DNA from: VMFW01 sp038058095
GTDB taxonomy: Bacteria > Patescibacteriota > Minisyncoccia > UBA6257 > 2-01-FULL-56-20
Assembly (NCBI GenBank): GCA_038058095.1
Contig: JBBUBW010000043.1
Coordinates: forward strand, 1 to 39,748
Direction of reading: 5' to 3'
Length of the DNA: 39,748 bases
A program made the position numbers and the translations under genes. Position 1 is the first letter of the stretch. Every line of letters begins with the position of its first letter. The notes beneath the pieces were generated by a model. The model saw only the letters and a program-made list of their open reading frames with translations. It had not been told where the DNA came from and did no database searches. Shown here in pieces: positions 14,447 to 23,023 of this stretch.

Positions 14447-17400
14447 ATGGCCAACAAAGACCGAATCCCAACCAGTCTTGAAAACCAAGAAAACGCCGAG
14501 ATCGCAGCAACCCTAGAATCAATAAATGAATTTGATTCATTTTCCAGCCTTTCTCCCGAAGAAAGAAAGGCTGCCGCGGGAAAATACCAGCGCTTCACTC
14601 AGGCAGAAGGTTCTGCTAGTGGCGCTTTTTCTCAGAAGGGAAAATATGTCGGCATGCCCGATGGCATGTTTTACGCGGAAGAGGTTGGCGAATCAGGAGA
14701 ATTTAAAGTTTTCGTCCCGCCAATTATAAAAGCGGAACAAAACACTGTAGTAGATGACACCTTCGATATCATTAGAAGAGAGAAAACCCAAGGGCTTGCC
14801 AGGCTTCATGCTCAAGTTATTAAACCCGCCACATTTAAACGTCTCCCTTCTGGAGAACTGGAACTTTATCAAAGAGGAGTAATTGTGCGCTTCACTCCTG
14901 AAGAATGGGAACTGATCGCTCAAAAATCAGAAGGGCTTCAAATGACCGCCGAAATGGTTGGCCGGCTTGAAGAATTTGATAAAACCCTAAACTCTTTCCC
15001 GTCATTATCAAGTGAGTCTTATTTTTACAATCGAACAAGACCTGAATTAATGGAAAAATTCATCGCCAGAGAAATAACTCACGACGGGCTTATAGATGAA
15101 CTTAACCGAATCAAAACCAACGCCAACAAAAAACCGGATCGAAAATCTCCCACCCCCCCACCTGAGAACCGGCCCATGCCCCCGAAGCCAGAAACACCTC
15201 CAACCCAAAGAGAAAAAATTATAATTGATTTAAGCGGCGGCTCTTATTCTATAGACGAAAGTGGACCCGAACCAACACTTAAGCCTAAAAGCATATTCCA
15301 AAGGGGAAATTTATACGGCGCAACAAGATACTTCCGATTCTTACAGCCAGACGATAGCAAAACTGGACAGTTTAAAATCACAGTTATCCATCCAGCCAAA
15401 GTAAAAAAAGGCGAAGGCGGCGATTGGGAACTTGTTGAAAAGGGCGAGTTGGATATTTCCCCCGCCGAGAGAGAGAACGAAGCACCGTCTCTAGAGAAAA
15501 TACCAAAATGGTCTTTGGACGCAACAGAAATATTGGTGATTGAGGGTATTTCCCGCTATGCAACAGATTTGTCAATGCGAGAAAAAATCGCATCAATCAT
15601 TTCAGAACACACACCATCAGACGCCGCGGATATTCTTATTGGGGATAATTATTGTCGGCCAGGCAGAGACGATATCGTAAGAGTTATTAATGAGTTTAAA
15701 CCTAAAACATCAGAAAATCCGCCGGCACAACCCGAAGCCGAGCCAGTAAAACCAGAAACTGGTCACGACCCCGAAATTTGGGAGATGACTCAAGGCCAAT
15801 ATCTAGACTGGTGCCGCACCGAAGGAATTTTAGATGTAAATAGTCCGAAATACGCCGAAGAACTAGAAGCCGCCATCGCTCACTACAAAAGCTCAATCGC
15901 CGCCCAGCTCGAAGAAAATCCAAATTCCGTACCAGAAAATGTTCGCGAAGAATATGCCCGCGCAACCGAAAAACAACCCCAGCAATTAGATGCCTCAATC
16001 TCCCAAAACCCCAGCTCATCCGTTGAAAAACCAGAACCTCCAACCGAAACCAACACTTCTCTAGAAAACGAACTGAATGACCTTCAATTCCAACGCGCCT
16101 TACAAGAAGTAATTGAAAAACAAATTACAAACGAAAAGCGGCTTGCCTCTGTTTTAAAGACCAACGCAACAAAAGCCATAGAATTATTAGACCGACTAGA
16201 AAAGCAAGGCATTATTAGCCCTTATGACAAAAAAAGCAAACCGCCACGTGAAATTCTCTGGAATAGAAAACAACTAAGAGAAATAATAGCTAGAACAAGA
16301 GGAAGCCGCCGAGCCAAAGAATCCACCATCCAAGAAGCCCTTGAATCAGAAGACCTCTATGTCAGATGCATCGCTCTCCTGCTCGCCGAATCTCGCAAAG
16401 GGAAACCTTTCTCCCAAAGAGGTCTCCTAATGGAAAAATTTGAGCTGGACCGAAAGAAAACAGATGAAATCTTCACCCGCCTCGTTGCCGACGGCCTAAT
16501 CAAAAAAGATGGACTTCGCACAATCCTTAACCACCAAGCCATGGCTGATTATCTAAAGACTCTTTCCGAAAACCCGCCGACGCAAAAAGAGGAAGTAGAT
16601 CAAGAAGAACCTAAATCCGAGAGAGTTTTTATCCCAGAAAAAATACCAAACGCAGATAATAAAATAGGCGGCAAAGTTAACCCGCAACTAGAACTCTACA
16701 ACAATCCGGAAGACCCCCTATCGCCAAGATGGGAAACAGGCACGCCTGTCCCACAGCAAGTCCCCCCACCTGTTTCTGAAGGAATTAAAACAGAAGAAAC
16801 CCTTCCTGAAACACTGCCAGCAGAAACCATCAAAACTTACACCGAAAAAATCTACTCTACAGCTAATAATTTATTAATAAGAAAAAATAAAGCTGAAACT
16901 AGGCTCGCTCAATTAACATCTCCCGATCCGGAAATCCAAAAATCTTTAGATGCTTTAGTAAAATTGACACTTCAAGCTACGGACAAAGTGCCCGGCATAA
17001 GAGAAGCTTTAAACACCGCCGGGGAACGTTTCGACGAAGGGGGAATCAACCACGGAGAATATTTAATCGAAGCGCAAAAAATTCTCGATCAAGCCCACCA
17101 AGAAATTAACCCAATCCTAGAACGAGCCGAACAAGAAATAAGTGCCATCGAAGATCAAATTAATTCCCTCCCTCAACTCGAAGAGAACCCCGCCGAAGCT
17201 GGCATCGCCACCGCCGATAAAGCCACCGAAGCCGAAATAGATAAATCAGAAAATCCCACCGCCATCAGAAGGTGGATGAGCAAAGCTAGAAAACATTTTT
17301 TGCGCATTGCCCTTGCTCTTTTAATTGGAGCTGGCGGAGGTGGCTACGCTGTATACAAAACCCTCGAAAACCGGGGTGAAAAAGAAAAAGCGGCAGAGGT

Positions 17401-18061
17401 CTTGAAAAAATCCGAAGAAACTGCGCCCACCCAAAAACCCACCCCCCCTTTTGAAGATACCGTCTCACAAAAAAAAGAGGGAGTTGACCAGGAACGAGTT
17501 CAAGATAGTATTAAAAATCCTGACGACTTCATCCCAGCTAAAGAACCGACAAAAGAAGAACGAGATAAAACCATCGACCAAGCTTTAGTCGCCAGAGAAG
17601 AAGCAATTCGAGCCCAAGCTCATTCCCAAGTCGAACCTCCGCCCCCGCCAGCGAGTAATGTATCATACGAGATTCCACCCCCTCCTCCCGGTGAAATAAA
17701 TGAAACCGAAACCTCGCCACCCCCGCCCGACGGAAAAAGAGAGACCGAACCCAAAACCGAAAGTGCCGCTACCGAGCGCACTGTAAAACTCAACCAAATT
17801 TTAAAACAAGTCGGTATGAAACCAGAGGAATACGGAAGCATTAAAGATACCCCCCTCAAACAATTCCTAAAAAACTACGGCGACCCACTGTATAATATGA
17901 ATGCTGTTACTGCTTATATTACTGGCGACCCTTATGTAGTATCGCATCGTAACTCACTATCTGTGGCTATCTTAAAAATGGCCCCAACTGGGATAACTGG
18001 GATGGAAAAAGAGATGACTATTGACGAATGGTTTAGATACCGCGAATCAATAGGTAAATAA
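14447..18061 (+). CDS. 1204-residue membrane protein with winged-helix domains, function unknown
   Basis: No overall family is recognised. Two related domains occur at about 95-160 and 290-345. Both read hydrophobic-V-I-PA.(F/V)K....G..EL...G, then (F)(T/S)P.E. Residues about 546-612 (RALQEVIEKQ..., ATKAIELLDRLEKQGIISP) resemble the FtsK gamma winged helix, and a second winged-helix-like unit follows at about 633-695. Coiled coil and a single membrane segment (about 948-967) come next. A Pro-rich stretch (PPPPP, about 1060-1110) precedes a C-terminal globular domain (about 1120-1204). With no FtsK motor, DNA-binding parts tethered to the membrane suggest nucleoid anchoring or regulation, but this is inference. 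The 91-residue gene starts 5 bp after its stop. Confidence 0.75.
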   Translation: MANKDRIPTSLENQENAEIAATLESINEFDSFSSLSPEERKAAAGKYQRFTQAEGSASGAFSQKGKYVGMPDGMFYAEEVGESGEFKVFVPPIIKAEQNTVVDDTFDIIRREKTQGLARLHAQVIKPATFKRLPSGELELYQRGVIVRFTPEEWELIAQKSEGLQMTAEMVGRLEEFDKTLNSFPSLSSESYFYNRTRPELMEKFIAREITHDGLIDELNRIKTNANKKPDRKSPTPPPENRPMPPKPETPPTQREKIIIDLSGGSYSIDESGPEPTLKPKSIFQRGNLYGATRYFRFLQPDDSKTGQFKITVIHPAKVKKGEGGDWELVEKGELDISPAERENEAPSLEKIPKWSLDATEILVIEGISRYATDLSMREKIASIISEHTPSDAADILIGDNYCRPGRDDIVRVINEFKPKTSENPPAQPEAEPVKPETGHDPEIWEMTQGQYLDWCRTEGILDVNSPKYAEELEAAIAHYKSSIAAQLEENPNSVPENVREEYARATEKQPQQLDASISQNPSSSVEKPEPPTETNTSLENELNDLQFQRALQEVIEKQITNEKRLASVLKTNATKAIELLDRLEKQGIISPYDKKSKPPREILWNRKQLREIIARTRGSRRAKESTIQEALESEDLYVRCIALLLAESRKGKPFSQRGLLMEKFELDRKKTDEIFTRLVADGLIKKDGLRTILNHQAMADYLKTLSENPPTQKEEVDQEEPKSERVFIPEKIPNADNKIGGKVNPQLELYNNPEDPLSPRWETGTPVPQQVPPPVSEGIKTEETLPETLPAETIKTYTEKIYSTANNLLIRKNKAETRLAQLTSPDPEIQKSLDALVKLTLQATDKVPGIREALNTAGERFDEGGINHGEYLIEAQKILDQAHQEINPILERAEQEISAIEDQINSLPQLEENPAEAGIATADKATEAEIDKSENPTAIRRWMSKARKHFLRIALALLIGAGGGGYAVYKTLENRGEKEKAAEVLKKSEETAPTQKPTPPFEDTVSQKKEGVDQERVQDSIKNPDDFIPAKEPTKEERDKTIDQALVAREEAIRAQAHSQVEPPPPPASNVSYEIPPPPPGEINETETSPPPPDGKRETEPKTESAATERTVKLNQILKQVGMKPEEYGSIKDTPLKQFLKNYGDPLYNMNAVTAYITGDPYVVSHRNSLSVAILKMAPTGITGMEKEMTIDEWFRYRESIGK

Positions 18062-18066
18062 AATGT

Positions 18067-18342
18067 ATGCTAGATATCTTTAAAACCCTAAAACTTGAAA
18101 ATTTGAGCGATGAAGAGAAAGCTGAAATCATAGCCCAAATCGCCGAACCTCTTTCAAAGCGGATTATGCTCTACGCCTACGAGCATTTAAGTGAGACTGA
18201 CCGCGCTGAGTTAGAAACGCTCGCTGACCAAGCCGACGAATCCAAAATCAGCGCTTTTATAAAATCCAAACTCCCCGGCCTCGACCAGATCGCCTCCATT
18301 GAAGCTCTAAAAATAATTGAAGAGGTTAGGAAAAAGATTTAA
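18067..18342 (+). CDS. Small helical protein, possibly DUF5663
   Basis: This 91-residue, almost wholly helical and acidic protein begins LDIFKTLKLENLSDEEKAEI. The LxxLxLENLxxEEK opening resembles short Patescibacteria proteins grouped as DUF5663, though I hold this loosely. It follows the 1204-residue gene by 5 bp, so they form one unit. An alternative ATG at 18063 is out of frame. The 3' end is followed by hairpin element B, which supplies a terminator-like stem with a T run. Confidence 0.6.
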   Translation: MLDIFKTLKLENLSDEEKAEIIAQIAEPLSKRIMLYAYEHLSETDRAELETLADQADESKISAFIKSKLPGLDQIASIEALKIIEEVRKKI

Positions 18343-18358
18343 TACAAATTACGCTCTA

Positions 18359-18460
18359 AAACCCCAGCTATAATTTCCAGACATTCGGGTTGGCGGTGGG
18401 ATTATTAATGTATTCTAGAAATAAAGGCGATGTCCGGAAATTATAGCTGGGGTTTCCTTT
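18359..18460. repeat. Hairpin element, copy B (45-nt conserved loop), also a terminator
   Basis: Arms 18359-18384 and 18430-18455 form a 26-bp stem with one A/C mismatch (G-U if read on minus). The loop 18385-18429 is 45 nt, with the same first 25 bases as copy A and the same AAATAAAGGCG end. TTTCCTTTTTTG follows the right arm, so on plus it may terminate the 14447-18342 transcript ahead of ftsH. Confidence 0.85.
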
Positions 18461-18491
18461 TTTGTGTTTTTCGGTTAAAATCTTTCTACAT

Positions 18492-20330
18492 ATGTCACAC
18501 AACTTTTATAAAAATCTTCTCTGGGCTATCGGTTCTCTAATCGTTTTCTCTTTAATTTTTTCGTCCCTTATAGGAAACACCGCGACGCCGAAAGAAATCA
18601 GCGTAGGAGAACTCGCCTCAAAAATTAATTCAGGCGAAGTTGCCCAAATCCAAATCAACGGCGAAAAACTTGCAATCACTCTTAAAGATAAAACAGAAGT
18701 CACCGCCAAAAAAGAAACCGACGCCAGTTTAACCGAAACTCTAAAAAATCTTGGCGTCGATACCGTTGCTCTCCAAAAAGTGGAGCTTAAAGTTGAAGAC
18801 CAATCCGGCTGGCAATTCTGGGCCGGAATTTTAATCCCTACCCTTATCCCCGTCATTATTATTGGATTGATTTTCTTTTTAATGTTCCGGCAAGCCAAAT
18901 CCGGCGTCAATCAAGCTTTTAATTTTGGCCGCTCTAATCTTCGTCTCTCCACTTTCGGCAAAGAGAAAATTCTTTTTAAAGATGTCGCCGGCCTCAAAGA
19001 AGCAAAAGAAGAATTAGCTGAAGTGGTTGAATTTCTAAAAAACCCGAAAAAGTTTTTAGACCTTGGAGCTAAAATTCCCCGAGGCGTTCTTTTGGTCGGC
19101 TTACCCGGCACCGGGAAAACCCTATTAGCTAGAGCCACCGCCGGCGAAAGCAATGTTCCTTTTTTCCACATCTCCGCCTCTGAATTTGTTGAAATGTTTG
19201 TGGGCGTTGGTGCCTCCCGCACCCGGGACGCGTTTCTAACCGCCAAAAAAGCTTCCCCTTCTATTCTTTTTATCGACGAAATCGACGCCGTCGGCCGCCA
19301 GCGCGGAGCCGGCCTAGGCGGCGGGAATGACGAAAGAGAGCAAACCTTAAATCAAATTCTAGTCGAGCTCGACGGCTTCGACCGCGACACCCGCGTCATT
19401 GTCCTTGCTGCCACTAATCGGCCCGACATCCTTGACCCCGCCCTTCTTCGTCCCGGCCGCTTTGACCGTCGAGTCATCCTCGACCTACCAGACCTAAACG
19501 ATCGCGAAGAAATCCTCAAAATTCACTCTCGAGAAAAACCCTTGAGTAAAGACATCAACCTTAGAAAAGTGGCCCAGAGAACTCCCGGTTTTTCCGGAGC
19601 CGATCTCGCTAATTTGATGAACGAAGGCGCCATTTTAGCCGCTCGCAAAAACCAAAAAAGCATCAGTGAAGAAGATCTTTTTGAATCTGTCGAAAAAGTT
19701 ATCCTTGGCCCCGAAAGAAAAAGCCGTGTTATTTCAAAAAAAGAAAAAGAAATTGTCGCCTACCACGAATCCGGCCACGCTATCGTCACCGCATCCTTGA
19801 AAAACTCCGACCCAGTTCATAAGGTCACCATCATCAGCCGTGGACTGACTGGCGGCTACACTTTAAAACTTCCCACCGAAGACCGCCGGATTCACACCCG
19901 TTCCCAGTTTTTAAATGAACTGGCTACTTTGATGGGAGGATTTGCCGCCGAGAAAATTGTTTTTAGCGACGTTTCAACCGGCGCCTCAAGCGATCTCAAG
20001 GAAGCCTCAGCGCTCGCCCGTAAACTAGTCACTAAATACGGCATGAGTGAGGATCTTGGCCCTATGAATTTTGGAAATACCGAAGAGCTTATCTTCCTGG
20101 GACGCGAAATATCTACAGAGAAAAATTACTCCGAAAAAACCGCCATTAAAATCGACGAAGAGATGACCAAATTCATCAAACGCGCCTACGACCTGGCAGA
20201 AAAAATCATTAAAATCAACCGCAAAGCCTTGGATAAAATCGCCGAAGCCTTACTAGAAAAAGAAACCCTAGAACAAGAAGAATTCTATAACCTCCTCAAG
20301 CCATTCAAAATCAAACCCCTCACGGCTTAA
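18492..20330 (+). CDS. ftsH: ATP-dependent zinc metalloprotease FtsH
   Basis: This 612-residue membrane AAA+ protease degrades damaged membrane proteins and short-lived regulators. Two membrane segments (about 7-27 and 108-130) flank a small outside domain. Then come Walker A GLPGTGKT (about 202-209), Walker B ILFIDEID, the second region of homology ATNRPDILDPALLRPGRFD, and the zinc site HESGH (about 424-428). I chose the ATG at 18492. A longer frame from TTG 18462 would begin in the T run of the upstream terminator. A TAAAAT at 18476-18481, 10 nt before this ATG, implies an almost leaderless mRNA. Its end overlaps a convergent gene by 4 bp. Confidence 0.95.
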   Translation: MSHNFYKNLLWAIGSLIVFSLIFSSLIGNTATPKEISVGELASKINSGEVAQIQINGEKLAITLKDKTEVTAKKETDASLTETLKNLGVDTVALQKVELKVEDQSGWQFWAGILIPTLIPVIIIGLIFFLMFRQAKSGVNQAFNFGRSNLRLSTFGKEKILFKDVAGLKEAKEELAEVVEFLKNPKKFLDLGAKIPRGVLLVGLPGTGKTLLARATAGESNVPFFHISASEFVEMFVGVGASRTRDAFLTAKKASPSILFIDEIDAVGRQRGAGLGGGNDEREQTLNQILVELDGFDRDTRVIVLAATNRPDILDPALLRPGRFDRRVILDLPDLNDREEILKIHSREKPLSKDINLRKVAQRTPGFSGADLANLMNEGAILAARKNQKSISEEDLFESVEKVILGPERKSRVISKKEKEIVAYHESGHAIVTASLKNSDPVHKVTIISRGLTGGYTLKLPTEDRRIHTRSQFLNELATLMGGFAAEKIVFSDVSTGASSDLKEASALARKLVTKYGMSEDLGPMNFGNTEELIFLGREISTEKNYSEKTAIKIDEEMTKFIKRAYDLAEKIIKINRKALDKIAEALLEKETLEQEEFYNLLKPFKIKPLTA

Positions 20331-21898
20331 TTTCTATCAAAAGAAGATAGACAGAAAACCGCGTAGTTGCAATTCACCCCAAAGGCAACCCCTCTCAGCA
20401 CGCCCCCCCTAAACACCGGGTTTAGAGTACTACTTAAAGCAACCCCCATAATATAGCGGCCCCCATCGGAGCCATACTGGTAAACCGAATCGGAATCGAG
20501 GTCTATATTAATCCTTTTATCTTCAAAGCCGCTTTTCTTTAAAACCTCAAGCAACGCGCCCCAATTCTCCGGTGCCGCTCCGAAACCTCCCGCGCAATTT
20601 CCGGGCCCAGGATAAAAACCGCATTTTTTATAATAGTTATCAACTAACACTCGGGTTCCTTTCAGATTCAAAACGCGCCTGTCATCCAAAACTCTAGAAA
20701 AATCCTTCTCCCACTCCGCTTTTGATTTTACATTCAACGGCTCTTCTAAACCCGGCGATGGCTCGTTAAATTTTGAATAAAGTGTGTCCCAGTCTAAATC
20801 GATATTCCAAACTCCTTTCTTGTTCTTTATTTTTAGACTCACCAGTGTCCGGAGTGGAACATTTTTATCTTTTCCAACCCACATTTCAATATCCCCAGAA
20901 AACTCTACTTCTTGAAATTTCTTTTTCCACCCGTCAACTTTTTCCTGTGTAGACAATCCCTCGTTCGCCGCATCCGAACTAACCAGCAAAACTGAATCAA
21001 GCCAGCTCGCAAAAAACTCTTGAAAAAAATTTTGGTCAATGCTTAGGCTAAAATGATAAGCCTGAATCCCCTCCACATTTTCATCCGCTAATTTTTCCTT
21101 AACACTTAAAAACTGGTTATCTTTTAGTAGTTTATTGAAAATCCTCCGCCGATCTGCAGAAAGCGGAATCATATTGGCATCTATTGGGATACTATCTCCC
21201 TTCACCCACTGACCCATAACTGGCGTGTTTTCTAAAAAACCCACCCCACCCCCCGCTCGAGTCAATTTAAAATAAGCTGTTTCCCCAATCAAAAGCACCT
21301 CCCCGCTTGCCAAAATTTCTGACAATTTATCGCTCGAAACTTTAGCGTTAACCTCGACAGAAACTTTCAACTGCCCGTCCGACGAGAAGCTCGAATAACC
21401 CCCAGCATCAAACACTAAAGTCGAACTGCTTCTTTTTTCTTCAAATATTCGACCCAAATCCAATCCTAAAAATTTCAACGAAGAGGAGACGTTTGGAATA
21501 TTAAAATCTATTTTCCCTTTAGTGTCGTACCTAAATGAACGCGCTCCGATTAAATTATTAATAGTCGAACTCAAAATCACCTCTAAAGACTTGCTCCTGG
21601 GATATAAATAAAAAACATAAACCGCGCCCGCCAAAATCGCCGCCACCCCAACCGCCGCCAAAAGCCGCAGTTTCCACCGGCTCTTTTTTATCTGGACATC
21701 AATCACTCTCGGCCGAAGCACCGCCGTTGCCGCCTTTTGTTGTTTTGAAAAAAATTCTTCTCCTCCAAGTTCTATAATCGCCTCTTCAACTTCCGTCTTT
21801 TTCCAGCCCGATGAAATGAGAATTTTTTTAGTCGATTCGGAACCTTGCCCCGAAGCCGCAAATTGCTCTATCTGCCCCAAAAGTTCAGGGTTCGTCAT
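20327..21898 (-). CDS. Single-pass membrane protein, function unknown
   Basis: This 523-residue protein has an N-terminal helical domain of about 55 residues (LLGQIEQFAASGQ.., LISSGWKKTEVEEAI), similar to short helical N-domains on Patescibacteria membrane proteins. A basic stretch and one membrane segment (about 77-97) follow, then a long outside part. The middle looks like a beta-rich lipoprotein fold (FRYDTKGKIDF.., AYFKL, VEGIQAYHFS). The last 110 residues (DDRRVLNLKGTRVLVDNYYKKCGFYP...) resemble the post-helix part of type II pseudopilins. Function is unknown. The convergent ftsH stop overlaps by 4 bp, and tRNA-Ile lies upstream on the same strand. Confidence 0.7.
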   Translation of the reverse strand: MTNPELLGQIEQFAASGQGSESTKKILISSGWKKTEVEEAIIELGGEEFFSKQQKAATAVLRPRVIDVQIKKSRWKLRLLAAVGVAAILAGAVYVFYLYPRSKSLEVILSSTINNLIGARSFRYDTKGKIDFNIPNVSSSLKFLGLDLGRIFEEKRSSSTLVFDAGGYSSFSSDGQLKVSVEVNAKVSSDKLSEILASGEVLLIGETAYFKLTRAGGGVGFLENTPVMGQWVKGDSIPIDANMIPLSADRRRIFNKLLKDNQFLSVKEKLADENVEGIQAYHFSLSIDQNFFQEFFASWLDSVLLVSSDAANEGLSTQEKVDGWKKKFQEVEFSGDIEMWVGKDKNVPLRTLVSLKIKNKKGVWNIDLDWDTLYSKFNEPSPGLEEPLNVKSKAEWEKDFSRVLDDRRVLNLKGTRVLVDNYYKKCGFYPGPGNCAGGFGAAPENWGALLEVLKKSGFEDKRINIDLDSDSVYQYGSDGGRYIMGVALSSTLNPVFRGGVLRGVAFGVNCNYAVFCLSSFDRN

Positions 21899-21959
21899 AC
21901 CTAATTCTACTCCAAAATCTCCCCTTATTAACTGAGAGTGTTAATAACTTATATAATTG

Positions 21960-22031
21960 TCGGTCCGGCAGGGATCGAACCTGCGACCCAGCGCTTATAA
22001 GACGCTTGCTCTACCACTGAGCTACGGACCG
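21960..22031 (-). tRNA. tRNA-Ile (anticodon UAU)
   Basis: A full 72-nt cloverleaf on minus: 7-bp acceptor (CGGTCCG/CGGACCG), D arm GCTC/GAGC, anticodon stem AGCGT/GCGCT with loop CTTATAA, and T arm GCAGG-TTCGATC-CCTGC. The anticodon is TAT, reading AUA, with A37 as needed for t6A. CCA is not encoded. Most bacteria read AUA with a lysidine-modified CAU tRNA instead, so this is unusual. Confidence 0.9.
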
Positions 22032-22070
22032 ATTTTTCCTTAATTCCTTTAAACCAAAACGAAATCTAGC

Positions 22071-22153
22071 TAGGCAAGTTGTGAAACGCTCGGGTTGGCA
22101 GTGGGATCAATTATTAAATATATAAACAAAGGCGGTGTTTCACAACTTGCCTA
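22071..22153. repeat. Hairpin element, copy C (45-nt conserved loop)
   Basis: Arms 22071-22089 and 22135-22153 form a 19-bp stem with one G-T pair when read on plus. The loop 22090-22134 is again 45 nt, starting TCGGGTTGGCAGTGGGA and ending AAAGGCG. The stem sequence is unlike copies A and B. It begins 2 bp from the stop of the 22155-22751 gene. Confidence 0.85.
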
Positions 22154-22154
22154 T

Positions 22155-22751
22155 CTACCTAACTAAATTATCAAACCTCTGCATCGCCTGAACTGCTTGG
22201 TTGTTAAAACTATTGATAGCCGTTACTTCTGTATTTATCTGATTCACTAAAGTGCTGACTTGACTCCCTTGAATTCCACTCCCAGTAAACCGCCCTCGCA
22301 AGGCCTCAAGGAGTTGTCCTAAGTAACCGCTATAATTAACCAACCTGCTGATTAGCGCCAAGTGGTTGCTAATCGCTTCAAGCGCTGCCTGCCTAGCCTC
22401 AAAAGATTTTAAGTCGGAAAGCGCTTTCGTCATCTTCTCAAGTTCAGCTGAAAGCTTAATGGCTTCATCACGAATTTCTCTACTTCTTGAAACCGCCGCC
22501 GTTACTAAATTCAAAGCCTCGGTAAAATTTCCGGACTTATCCAGTTTATTTATCGCCTCAAGATCAGCCACTGATCGGCCGGAAAGATTAACAATATTTT
22601 GAGAGATTATAGCGCCTTGAAGCCTGGCATCCGAAAACTCAGAAGGGACGCCTCCTCCAAAAGACCGCGCCAAAATTACGAGCAGATACCCGCCAACCAC
22701 CACTAGTATACTAATAAAATAAATTCGCGGTTTTCGGGAAAAACTTGCCAT
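22155..22751 (-). CDS. Membrane-anchored coiled-coil protein, function unknown
   Basis: This 198-residue protein has a short basic start, one membrane segment (about 10-30) and an outside region of almost pure alpha helix with heptad character (RDEAIKLSAELEKMTKALSD). No catalytic motif is visible. The fold recalls four-helix or tape-like extracytoplasmic proteins. It lies between two tRNA genes on the same strand. Hairpin element C starts directly after its stop. Confidence 0.65.
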   Translation of the reverse strand: MASFSRKPRIYFISILVVVGGYLLVILARSFGGGVPSEFSDARLQGAIISQNIVNLSGRSVADLEAINKLDKSGNFTEALNLVTAAVSRSREIRDEAIKLSAELEKMTKALSDLKSFEARQAALEAISNHLALISRLVNYSGYLGQLLEALRGRFTGSGIQGSQVSTLVNQINTEVTAINSFNNQAVQAMQRFDNLVR

Positions 22752-22794
22752 TGCTACTTTTTAACAAATTTAAGCCTAGTAATCAAGTGACCTG

Positions 22795-22865
22795 AGCGGG
22801 TAAGGGGAGTCGAACCCCTGTCATCAGCTTGGAAAGCTGAGGTAATGCCGTTATACGATACCCGC
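22795..22865 (-). tRNA. tRNA-Gly (anticodon UCC)
   Basis: A complete 71-nt cloverleaf on minus starts GCGGGTA and ends TACCCGC plus a discriminator T. The anticodon arm TCAGC-TTTCCAA-GCTGA gives UCC (reads GGA). The T arm is AGGGG-TTCGACT-CCCCT. CCA is not encoded. Confidence 0.92.
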
Positions 22866-22934
22866 GATCCAAATAGCGAATTTCGCAAAACCAATCTTAG
22901 CACATTCCTCTCCGCTTATTCAAATTACCACATC

Positions 22935-22963
22935 TTGATGAAACAATGGTTATATGTTAAAAA
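22935..22963 (+). promoter_or_regulatory. Probable promoter of the secreted orphan gene
   Basis: TTGATG (22935-22940), 17-nt spacer, TAAAAA (22958-22963), followed by a 5' UTR of about 55 nt and an AAGGAGGGG Shine-Dalgarno at 23013-23021. Weaker than the other cassette promoters. Confidence 0.45.
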
Positions 22964-23023
22964 CCTCACAGGCCAAAGTTTAAACTTTGTTGACAACCAA
23001 CGGATTTCAACCAAGGAGGGGCT

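Noticed and set aside
18462..18491. A TTG start for FtsH ten codons upstream
   Set aside because: It lies in the T run after hairpin element B and upstream of the likely transcription start.
12600..22153. Hairpin elements as integron attC sites or IS ends
   Set aside because: They lack the paired RYYYAAC/GTTRRRY core ends of attC, and no integrase or transposase is in the window. A mobile origin remains possible but is not supported.
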